Notes under the pieces: generated by a model
Seen by the model: the letters and a program-made list of their open reading frames with translations, nothing else
Told to the model about the DNA's origin: nothing
The model's database searches: none
Shown here: piece after piece, positions 9,736 to 17,412 of the stretch
How the letters are laid out: every line of letters begins with the position of its first letter
Position numbering within the stretch: the stretch's first letter is position 1
Translations under genes and position numbers: made by a program
DNA from: Aquisalinus luteolus
Lineage (GTDB): Bacteria > Pseudomonadota > Alphaproteobacteria > Caulobacterales > Parvularculaceae
Length of the DNA stretch: 64,000 nt
Assembly (NCBI RefSeq): GCF_009712425.2
Contig: NZ_VCJR02000001.1
Location: 682,001-746,000, forward strand
Direction of reading: 5' to 3'

Positions 9736-10458
9736 ATGTCTTTACTTACAAGAACAACTTGCTCCTTTTTCGCTATTGGCTTGCTGCTCGCTGCCTGTGG
9801 CAACGAGCCTGAAGCAACGGAACCGGCGGCTGATGAAACGGTCGTTGAGACCGAAGAGGCCACTACAGAAACCCTTGAAACAGTCGCCGATGCCGACGCA
9901 GAGGCCACCCCGGCACCGGCCGGCGTCGACTACACCGCCGCCGAAAGCGGGACCTATACCGAGGATGACGGCCATGCCTATATCGTCTTCAGCTATGACC
10001 ATCTCGGCTTTTCCAAGCCGATCGTGCGCTGGGGCGACTGGGATGCCAACCTGAACTGGGATGCGGACAATCCCGAGAATTCGACCCTCGACGTCACCAT
10101 TGATGCGACAAGCGTCGATACCGGCGTTGCCGACTTCAACGACCATCTGAATTCGGCCGACTTCTTCAACACAGCCGAATATCCGCAGATCACCTTCACC
10201 ACAACGGCCCTCGAAGTGACAGGCGCCGACAGCGGTATCCTCACCGGTGACCTGACGATCAAGGACACGACGCAGCCGGTCACCATGGACGTGACGATCA
10301 ACAAGGCGGGCTTCGAGGAACGCGGCAATGTCTACAAGCTCGGCTTTTCGGGTCGCACGACGCTTCTGCGCTCCGATTTCGGGCTCGACGCCTATGTCCC
10401 GAATGTCAGTGACGAGGTTGACGTGGTTGTCGAGGCCGAATTCGAGAAGCCGGCCTGA
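9736..10458 (+). CDS. YceI family lipoprotein (first copy)
   Basis: YceI proteins form a lipocalin-like barrel that binds isoprenoid or other amphipathic ligands in the periplasm. This 240-residue copy has a lipoprotein signal ending in the lipobox LAAC (Cys21), then a Glu/Ala/Thr-rich linker to about residue 75, then the YceI domain with SVDTGVADFNDHLNSADFF and GDLTIKDTTQPVTMDV. The start at 9736 is chosen for its ribosome site (gaaggaaac) and the signal peptide; an earlier TTG in frame at 9709 lacks both. It is closely similar to the next copy, implying tandem duplication. Confidence 0.93.
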   Translation: MSLLTRTTCSFFAIGLLLAACGNEPEATEPAADETVVETEEATTETLETVADADAEATPAPAGVDYTAAESGTYTEDDGHAYIVFSYDHLGFSKPIVRWGDWDANLNWDADNPENSTLDVTIDATSVDTGVADFNDHLNSADFFNTAEYPQITFTTTALEVTGADSGILTGDLTIKDTTQPVTMDVTINKAGFEERGNVYKLGFSGRTTLLRSDFGLDAYVPNVSDEVDVVVEAEFEKPA

Positions 10459-10467
10459 TTGTGAAGT

Positions 10468-10492
10468 ATCCGGCAACGATAAGCTGCCGGAT
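10468..10492 (+). other. Stem-loop between the first two yceI copies
   Basis: The arms atccggca and tgccggat form a perfect 8-bp stem with a 9-nt loop, just after the first yceI stop. It is not followed by a T run, so it looks like a processing or partial attenuation hairpin rather than a strong terminator. Confidence 0.45.
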
Positions 10493-10598
10493 CGGCAATT
10501 AATTTACGGCTTGAGAATTGTTAGATGAAAGGCGGGGGCAGAGAAGTCGCCCTCCCACAGGATCAAACCCATTCACCAGAACACACTGGAGACCGACC

Positions 10599-11207
10599 AT
10601 GAAGAAACAGCTTTCCCTCAGCGCCGCCATCCTTGCCGGTGCGCTCGCTTTTGCCCCGATTTCCAACCTTGCCTTCGCACAGGACACGGCCCCCGCCGGT
10701 ACCTATGCCGAGGACGATGCCCACGCCTATATCTATTTCACCTATGACCACCAAGGCTATTCCGCGCCCTATCTGCGGTTCAACGACTTCGCTGTCGAAG
10801 TGAACTATGACCCGGCAAACGTTACGGCCAGCACGGTCAATGTCACCATCGATGCCGCCAGCATCGACAGCGGCGTTGCAGATTTTGACGATCACCTGAA
10901 CTCGGCCGACTTCTTCGAGACCGAGACCTATCCGGAAATCACCTTCGTCAGCACCGGCCTGACCCAGGCAACCGAGACGACCGGGACCCTGACCGGCGAC
11001 CTGACCATCAAGGGTATTACCAAGCCGGTGACCCTTGATGTTACGCTCAACAAGATCGGTACGACCATGCAGGGCGATACGCCGAAAATGGGCTTCTCCG
11101 CCAAGGGCACTGTCCTGCGCTCGGATTTCGATGTCGACGCCTATGTCCCTTACGTCAGTGACGAGGTCGACCTGATCATCGAGATCGAGCTGGAAAAGTC
11201 CGAGTAA
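10599..11207 (+). CDS. YceI family periplasmic protein (second copy)
   Basis: This 202-residue protein has a Sec signal peptide cleaved after AFA (residue 27), then a YceI domain nearly superimposable on the first copy: DDAHAYIYFTYDHQGYS, SGVADFDDHLNSADFFE and GDLTIKGITKPVTLDV. Unlike its neighbours it lacks a lipobox, so it is soluble in the periplasm. The start at 10599 is chosen because it begins the signal peptide; the frame is open further upstream without one. It is followed after 59 bp by cytochrome b561, a common partner of YceI genes. A role in carrying quinone-like ligands is inference. Confidence 0.93.
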   Translation: MKKQLSLSAAILAGALAFAPISNLAFAQDTAPAGTYAEDDAHAYIYFTYDHQGYSAPYLRFNDFAVEVNYDPANVTASTVNVTIDAASIDSGVADFDDHLNSADFFETETYPEITFVSTGLTQATETTGTLTGDLTIKGITKPVTLDVTLNKIGTTMQGDTPKMGFSAKGTVLRSDFDVDAYVPYVSDEVDLIIEIELEKSE

Positions 11208-11266
11208 GGAAGACCGGTTCAATGGGGAGGGCCTGAAACGGCTCTCCCATTTCAGGATAAACCGCC

Positions 11267-11842
11267 ATGTCGACCACAGTGCTCAATTCACCGGACCGGT
11301 ACACGACAGTCGCCGTTACCCTGCACTGGCTCATCGCCGTGCTGATCATCGGCCAGATCGCCGGTGGTCTCTACATGCACAATCTGCCTGCGACGACCTG
11401 GAAGTTCGAACTCTACCAGTGGCATAAATCCTTCGGCATCACTGTGCTGCTGCTCTCTCTTGCCCGCCTCGGCTGGCGGCTGACCCACAAGGCCCCCGCG
11501 CTGCCCGAAGGCATGAAAAGCTGGGAAAAGCTTGCCGCGCGGTTCACGCATGTTGCTTTTTATTTCCTTATCATCGCCGTACCGCTGGCCGGCTGGCTGA
11601 TGGTCTCCGCGTCGCCCTATGACTTGCCGACGGTCCTGTTCAAGCTGATACCGTGGCCGCATGTGCCCGGCATTCCGCAGGATGCAGCGCTGGAAGGCAT
11701 CTTCAAGGAAGTGCATGAGTACATGGCCTTTGCCATCATTGCCCTCCTGGTCCTGCACATTGGCGCGGCCCTGAAACATCATTTCATCAACCGGGACGGG
11801 GTATTGGCCCGCATGATCCCGTTACTGAACAAGAAAGGATAA
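11267..11842 (+). CDS. Cytochrome b561
   Basis: This 191-residue four-helix membrane protein is a di-haem b561 of the bacterial CybB type. Likely haem-ligating histidines are visible at H20 (TLHW), H53 (QWHKS), about H150 (EVHEY) and about H164 (LHIG). Such proteins pass electrons from ubiquinol across the inner membrane, often to superoxide or periplasmic acceptors. It is sandwiched between two yceI genes and only five bases before the third, so the set is almost certainly one operon. A functional coupling of quinone redox and YceI ligand binding is plausible but inferred. Confidence 0.95.
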   Translation: MSTTVLNSPDRYTTVAVTLHWLIAVLIIGQIAGGLYMHNLPATTWKFELYQWHKSFGITVLLLSLARLGWRLTHKAPALPEGMKSWEKLAARFTHVAFYFLIIAVPLAGWLMVSASPYDLPTVLFKLIPWPHVPGIPQDAALEGIFKEVHEYMAFAIIALLVLHIGAALKHHFINRDGVLARMIPLLNKKG

Positions 11843-11847
11843 GACCC

Positions 11848-12522
11848 ATGACATCCTTGTTCGCCAACTCCGCCGCTGCCTTCCTCATCCTCGCCCTTGT
11901 CGCCTGCGGCAATGCCAGCGAGACCACTGCCGAGACCGGTGAAGCATCCTTTGCGACCGACAGCGCCGGGCAGCCAGCTGCTACCGATGCCGGGGCAGGG
12001 GAGACCAGCCTGCAGGGCGACGATGTCTGGGCGATTGACCCCGCGGTATCCTCTGTCACGTTCACCGCCGAACAGCAGGGACAGGAGTTTACCGGTGAAT
12101 TCGGCAGCTTTAGCGCCGACATCCGTCTTGACCCGCAGGACCTTTCTGACGCCATGATTTCCGCGACGATCGACATGACATCCGTCGATGCCGGATCGAC
12201 TGACCGGAATGATGCCCTGCCGACCAATGACTGGTTCGCGGTGAAGAAATTTCCGGAGGCGACATTCGTGTCAGACGAGATCAACAGCCTTGGCGGCGAC
12301 CAGTATGAGGCTGTCGGTACCCTGACCATCAAGGATGTCAGCCAGCCGGCAAATTTGCCCTTCACCCTCTCAATCGACGGCGATACGGCGACAGCGTCAG
12401 GAACGCTGGATCTGACCCGTACCGACTACAATGTCGGCACCGGTGCCTACAAGGATGGCAAGTGGGTTGGGCTGCCGGTCACCGTAATGGTCGAGATCAC
12501 GGCCACCCGCCAGGCTATTTAG
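11848..12522 (+). CDS. YceI family lipoprotein (third, divergent copy)
   Basis: The 224-residue protein has a lipobox ending LVAC (Cys20), an Ala/Thr/Gly-rich spacer to about residue 55, and a YceI domain with DVWAIDPAVSSVTFTAEQQG, GEFGSFSADIRLDPQDL and VGTLTIKDVSQPANLPF. It is clearly less similar to the first two copies than they are to each other, so it arose by an older duplication or came separately. It belongs to the subtype often fused or linked to cytochrome b561. Its stop overlaps the stop of the convergent GH105 gene. Confidence 0.92.
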   Translation: MTSLFANSAAAFLILALVACGNASETTAETGEASFATDSAGQPAATDAGAGETSLQGDDVWAIDPAVSSVTFTAEQQGQEFTGEFGSFSADIRLDPQDLSDAMISATIDMTSVDAGSTDRNDALPTNDWFAVKKFPEATFVSDEINSLGGDQYEAVGTLTIKDVSQPANLPFTLSIDGDTATASGTLDLTRTDYNVGTGAYKDGKWVGLPVTVMVEITATRQAI

Positions 12523-13612
12523 TCTGCACTCAACAGTTCTGACGCGAACCACAGCAACGGTGCCTGCCCGTGCAGGTCACCGGTGACGGTCGGTCGCTCG
12601 AGATAGTAGTTCTCGTCCAGGGACTGGCCGGTACCGACGCAGACGGCAGACAGGCGGCCATCCTCCTCGATATAGCCTTGCAGTGCTGTCCACGCCTTCT
12701 CTACGGCGGGGCCATAGAGATGCTCGTCCAGCAGGCCATTATTGATTCCCGCAGCCATCGCGTAACCAAACATGGCCGTGCCTGAAGTTTCCTTCCAGGC
12801 ATCGGGATAGTCGATCAGCTGGCGCCACATGCCGTCCTCGGCCTGGTACTCGAGTAGCGCCTGCATCATCCTCTGATAGCCGCGTACGACCTCGTCGTAG
12901 TACTCATTGTCTTCCGGCAGCCCGTCGATGATCTCGGCGAGCCCCGCCGCGACCCAGCCATTGCCGCGGCCCCAATAGAACGGCGCATCCGGCCCGTGAT
13001 GGAACAGGCCGTTCGGCTGCTGCAAGCGCTCGATATAGGCTGCCGCCGTGCGCGCCGCGCGGGTCAGATAGATCTCATCGCCCGTTGCCCGGTATGCCTG
13101 CATCTGCAGAGCGCCGATCATCCAGATGTCGTCGATCCAGTAGCGGGTCTGGACAGACAGGCCGGTTCAGGGTCGGCATCTACCCACTGGCCGTCAGCCA
13201 GCGCGATGCCGCGCTCCAGATAGTCCTCGCCACCGGACTGCATGTAAAGCTCCAGCGGCCACACGCCGAGCACATTGGCATCGACGTGGTTTTCGGAGTT
13301 CGGGATCTCTTCGCTGATGGTGCGCTCGTACCGGTCGGTCAAGGCGCTGACAAAATCGTCCCGGCCCGTCAGACCTGCCAGTTCCAGCGCGCCATAGGCC
13401 GCCGCGACCTCCGCATAATGCAGGGCAATGACCGTATCGACCTCATACATCATGAAAGTCTCGCGTGAGAGCAGCTCCTCGGTGACCAGCGCGCCCGTTG
13501 CGGCTATCTCTTCGTGGTCGATGTCGAAGCCCTCCGCTGCATCTTCATCCGTGCAGGCTGTAACGGCCAGCAATGGTACCATCAGGATAGCAAGTGTTGC
13601 AGAAAGCCTCAT
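12519..13612 (-). pseudogene. GH105/GH88-type unsaturated glycuronyl hydrolase lipoprotein, frameshifted
   Basis: Two frames on the minus strand make one GH105-like protein of about 364 residues. The first (13612 to about 13160) has a lipobox VTAC (Cys20) and runs to ADGQWVDADPEP. The second continues GLSVQTRYWIDDIWMIGAL and ends at 12519 with SELLSAD. They join if one base is added near 13161-13166, for example a third C in the ccgg context. GH88/GH105 enzymes hydrolyse unsaturated uronyl residues left by polysaccharide lyases; the conserved aspartates HVDANVLG and YWIDDIW and the FYWGRGNGWV motif are all present. Both halves are otherwise well preserved, so this is either a very recent mutation or a sequencing error. 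Confidence 0.85.
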
Positions 13613-13840
13613 TCATTCCTCCGTTTTTTTCAGGCTAGCATGTATTGCCCAGTCATCCATATGCGGAAATGATCTAGCCATTGCGATGTTGTTTCAAAGG
13701 CTTATGAGGACTCCTTGCACTTAAGGGAGAGGCGGCAAGGCGGGCATTTGGGCGTGCGTCAAGCGGATGCAGACGAACAGATTGCCTATGCCGTCGAAAT
13801 GCCGGAGTAATACCATTATAAAAGCAAGAGGGAGTAGAGC

Positions 13841-14893
13841 ATGCCGGCAACCGGCCAGAGGGTGACAATTCAGACCGTCGCGGACCAGGCCGGCGTCTCC
13901 AAGAAAACCGTTTCTCGCGTCCTGAACCGCGAGAAGGGCGTCAATCCGGTTACCGAGGAAAAGGTCATGGAGGCCGTCAAGGCGCTGGGCTTCAAGCCGA
14001 ACATTGCCGCGCGCAGTCTCGCCGGGTCCCGCTCCTACAATATCGCGCTCGCCTATGACGATCCGAGTTCGGAATACATGGCCGGTATCCAGGGCGGTGT
14101 GCTCGAGATCTGCCGCCTCTATGGCTATCACCTGATGCTGGAGCCGCTGGACAAGGCAGACCTTGTCTCGGCCGGCGACGGCGAGGACCGGGAAGCCGAA
14201 AGGGGCGGTGGCCTTTTTGGCATGCGCCACTTGGACGGGGTCATTCTCATGCCGCCGCTGTCGGACAATGAACAGCTGGTCGATGCGCTGGTCGCCAGTG
14301 GCCAGCCGGTGGTGCTGATCTCCTCCGGTCTTGAGCGAGAGAACGTCCTGCATGTACGCATCGACGAGATGCGGGCCGCGCGGGAGATGACGCGGCACCT
14401 GATTGAGCTTGGCCATCGCCGGATCGCCTTCATTGTCGGGCGCAAGCACCACGGCGCGGCTTTGCGCCGGCATAAGGGCTTTCTTGCAGAGATGGAGGCC
14501 CATGGTCTTGAGGTGCCGTCCGATCTCATCGCCCATGGCGATTTCACCTTCGCCTCCGGCATGGCGGCGACGGAAATGCTTCTGGCGTCGCCCGACAGGC
14601 CGACGGCGATCTTCGCCGGCAATGACCACATGGCCGCAGGCGTGATGGCGAGCCTTTACCAGCATGGCCTGAAAGTGCCGGGCGATATCTCCGTTGCCGG
14701 ATTCGATGGCGCGCAGATCGCCGAGATGGTCTGGCCGCCGCTGACGACGGTCAACCAGCCGCTCGATGCCCTTGGACGGGCAGCGGGCGAGCGGCTCATC
14801 ACCCGCATCCAGCGTGGCGCGGGCGAAGCGGGCGGAGCGCAGACCCTGTTGTCCCGCCTGATCGTCGGCGGCACGACCGCTGCGCCACACTAA
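13841..14893 (+). CDS. LacI-family transcriptional regulator (first of two)
   Basis: The 350-residue protein has an N-terminal HTH (VTIQTVADQAGVSKKTVSRVLN, residues about 7-28), the hinge helix segment FKPNIAARSLAG, and a sugar-binding periplasmic-binding-protein-like domain. A ribosome site (gagggag) precedes the ATG. It is divergent to the GH105 gene and upstream of an M3 peptidase and a GH3 glucosidase. A perfect 14-bp palindrome of LacI-operator type stands before the GH3 gene at 17318, and a related one before the TRAP genes at 26013; this protein is the nearest candidate to bind them. The sugar effector is unknown. Confidence 0.94.
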   Translation: MPATGQRVTIQTVADQAGVSKKTVSRVLNREKGVNPVTEEKVMEAVKALGFKPNIAARSLAGSRSYNIALAYDDPSSEYMAGIQGGVLEICRLYGYHLMLEPLDKADLVSAGDGEDREAERGGGLFGMRHLDGVILMPPLSDNEQLVDALVASGQPVVLISSGLERENVLHVRIDEMRAAREMTRHLIELGHRRIAFIVGRKHHGAALRRHKGFLAEMEAHGLEVPSDLIAHGDFTFASGMAATEMLLASPDRPTAIFAGNDHMAAGVMASLYQHGLKVPGDISVAGFDGAQIAEMVWPPLTTVNQPLDALGRAAGERLITRIQRGAGEAGGAQTLLSRLIVGGTTAAPH

Positions 14894-15039
14894 CGGCCAG
14901 CCACGACGAACGGTCATCCTTCCACGACGAATGGCAGTTGCACGGTACAGAAGGGTTGGGCAGTCTCGTCGCCTGCGCCATATTGATGGCACGAAACGTA
15001 TCCCATGAAGATAACACGGGGATAACTGAAGGAATTGGT

Positions 15040-17217
15040 ATGAAACAGACATTCAAGACCAGATTGATCAGCGGTGTGTCCGCTGCCGCTATTGCGCTCA
15101 TGGCGGGCGGCCTCTCCATCACGGCGAATGCCCAGGAAGAAATGACGACCATGGCACAGGCCGACAATAATCCGCTGCTCGCCGAATGGACCGGTCCCTA
15201 TGAAGGCGTGCCGGCATTCGACCAGATGGACCTCAATGCGCTGAAGCCGGCGCTTGAGGCCGGCATGGCGATGCAGCTAGCAGAGATCGATGCGATCACC
15301 GCCAACACCGAACCGGCGACTTTCGAGAACACCATCGTTCCGCTGGAGCGGGCGGGCGCTGAGTTGGACCGTGTTTTCACCTATTACGGCATCTGGTCGT
15401 CCAACATGTCCTCGCCGGAATTCCGTGCGATCCAGCAGGAAATGGCCCCGAAACTGTCTGAGTTCTCCACGAAGATTTCCCAGAACGAAGCGCTGTTCCA
15501 GCGCATCAAGGCGGTCAAGGAAGGCGAGGGGTATGACGAGCTGCGTGATGACCAGAAGCGCGTCGTCGACCTGACCTATGACGGGTTCGTGCGCAATGGC
15601 GCAGAGCTTGATGGCGAGGCCAAGGCGCGCTATGCGGAGATCAACAAGGAGCTGTCCGTTCTGCACACGGATTTCTCCAACAATGTCCTGCATGACGAGG
15701 AATTCTACGTCACCTACCTGACGGAAGACCAGCTCGGCGGCTTGCCGGAGAGCTTCGTCAAATCGATGGCTGCTGCCGCTGAGGAGCGTGACCGTCCGGG
15801 CGAATATGCCGTCACCAACACGCGCTCGTCCATGGACCCGTTCCTGACCTTCTCGACCGAGCGCGACCTGCGCGAGATGGTCTGGCGCACCTATTACAAT
15901 CGTGGCGACAATGGCGATGAGTACGACAATAACGAGATCATCGCCAAGATCCTGCAGCTGCGCGACGAGCGTGTCGGCCTTCTTGGCTATGACAATTACG
16001 CCCAGTGGCGCCTGGAGGACCGCATGGCGAAGACACCCGAGCAGGCCTACGACCTGATGCTTGCCGTCTGGCCTGCCGCCATCGCCCGTGTCGAGGAAGA
16101 GGTCGCCGACATGCAGGCGATCGCCGACGAAGAGGGTGCCGACATCACTATCGAGCCATGGGATTATCGTTTCTATGCGGAGAAAGTCCGCAAGGCGAAA
16201 TACGATCTCGATTCCGATGAGGTGAAGCAATATCTCCAGCTCGACAAGCTGCGCGAGGCGATGTTCTACGTCGCCGGAGAGCTGTTCGACTTCGGGTTCA
16301 CGCCGGTGGAGGAGGGCAGCGTGCCTGTCTTCCATCCGGATGTGAAAGTCTGGGAAGTCACGAACAAGACCACCGGCGAGAATGTCGGCCTGTGGTATCT
16401 CGATCCCTTCGCCCGTCAGGGCAAGCGCTCCGGCGCGTGGGCGACGAGCTATCGCAGCTACACGACATTCGATGGCGAGACCAATGTCCTGTCCTCGAAC
16501 AATTCCAACTTCATCGAGGGTGCTGAGGGCGAGCCGGTCCTGATCTCATGGGACGATGCGGAGACGTTCTTCCACGAGTTCGGCCACGCGCTGCACTACC
16601 TGTCCTCGAACGTCGCCTATCCGACGCTGAATGGCGGCGTGCGCGACTATACCGAGTTCCAGTCGCAATTGCTGGAGCGCTGGCTGCTGACCGAGCCGGT
16701 GATCGAGAACTATCTGGTCCATCACGAGACCGGTGAGCCGATCCCCGACGAACTTGTCGCCAAGATCAAGAATGCCGCGACGTTCAACCAGGGCTTCGCG
16801 ACGACCGAGTATCTCGCCTCGGCCCTTGTCGACATGAAGTTCCACACGGTCGATCCGACCGGTATCGACCCGGACGCATTCGAGCGTGAGACGCTGGAAG
16901 AGCTGGGCATGCCGGATGAACTGCCGATGCGTCACCGCTCGCCGCATTTCGGGCATGTCTTCTCCGGCGAGGGCTATTCTGCAGGGTACTACGGTTACAT
17001 GTGGGCCGAAGTGCTGACTGCCGATGCGTCAGAGGCCTTCGCCGAGGCGCCTGGCGGCTATTACGATGCAGAGATGGCTCAGAAGCTGGTCGACTATCTG
17101 TTCGCCCCGCGCAACTCCATCGACCCGGCTGAGGCTTATCGCCTTTTCCGGGGCCGCGATGCCAAGGTTGATGCGCTGATGCGGGACCGCGGTTTTCCGA
17201 TCCCTGAACAGGAATAG
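15040..17217 (+). CDS. M3-family metallopeptidase, peptidyl-dipeptidase Dcp-like, exported
   Basis: The 725-residue protein has a Sec signal cut after ANA (residue 30). The zinc motif HEFGH is at residues 512-516 within ETFFHEFGHALHYL, and the third-ligand region TEFQSQLLERW follows about 25 residues later. This is the M3 oligopeptidase family; the Dcp branch removes dipeptides from C-termini. The start at 15040 is preferred because it opens the signal peptide after a ggaa ribosome site; the frame is open from 14938 without one. Why an exported peptidase lies within a glycan-use region is unclear; it may simply feed on peptides. A good terminator follows. Confidence 0.93.
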   Translation: MKQTFKTRLISGVSAAAIALMAGGLSITANAQEEMTTMAQADNNPLLAEWTGPYEGVPAFDQMDLNALKPALEAGMAMQLAEIDAITANTEPATFENTIVPLERAGAELDRVFTYYGIWSSNMSSPEFRAIQQEMAPKLSEFSTKISQNEALFQRIKAVKEGEGYDELRDDQKRVVDLTYDGFVRNGAELDGEAKARYAEINKELSVLHTDFSNNVLHDEEFYVTYLTEDQLGGLPESFVKSMAAAAEERDRPGEYAVTNTRSSMDPFLTFSTERDLREMVWRTYYNRGDNGDEYDNNEIIAKILQLRDERVGLLGYDNYAQWRLEDRMAKTPEQAYDLMLAVWPAAIARVEEEVADMQAIADEEGADITIEPWDYRFYAEKVRKAKYDLDSDEVKQYLQLDKLREAMFYVAGELFDFGFTPVEEGSVPVFHPDVKVWEVTNKTTGENVGLWYLDPFARQGKRSGAWATSYRSYTTFDGETNVLSSNNSNFIEGAEGEPVLISWDDAETFFHEFGHALHYLSSNVAYPTLNGGVRDYTEFQSQLLERWLLTEPVIENYLVHHETGEPIPDELVAKIKNAATFNQGFATTEYLASALVDMKFHTVDPTGIDPDAFERETLEELGMPDELPMRHRSPHFGHVFSGEGYSAGYYGYMWAEVLTADASEAFAEAPGGYYDAEMAQKLVDYLFAPRNSIDPAEAYRLFRGRDAKVDALMRDRGFPIPEQE

Positions 17218-17252
17218 CGAGGCGCTGGACCCGATTTGAAACCGACGATGAG

Positions 17253-17279
17253 AACCCGGCAGGAAACTGCCGGGTTTTT
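17253..17279 (+). terminator. Rho-independent terminator after the M3 peptidase gene
   Basis: A 10-bp GC-rich stem (aacccggcag / ctgccgggtt) with a 4-nt loop ends in a run of five T, 36 bp after the peptidase stop. Confidence 0.88.
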
Positions 17280-17317
17280 CCATATCATGAGAGCTGGGCT
17301 CAATATATCAATAATGT

Positions 17318-17331
17318 TGACACCGGTGTCA
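17318..17331 (+). promoter_or_regulatory. Perfect 14-bp LacI-type operator upstream of GH3 gene
   Basis: TGACACCGGTGTCA is its own reverse complement and lies 82 bp before the GH3 start. A wider, weaker symmetry (tatca at 17305 and tgata at 17338) surrounds it. The TG...CA ends and CCGG centre fit LacI/GalR-family operators. A related site is at 26013. Confidence 0.68.
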
Positions 17332-17412
17332 GACACCTTGATAATCATGGACAAAAGAATGAGAACATACAGGATGTGCAAATCCTGAAGTTTGAACCTG
17401 GGAAGGAAAACT

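Noticed and set aside
14900-14940. Direct repeat ccacgacgaa between the first LacI gene and the M3 peptidase gene
   Set aside because: Only two short copies with no symmetry; not enough for an operator or array.
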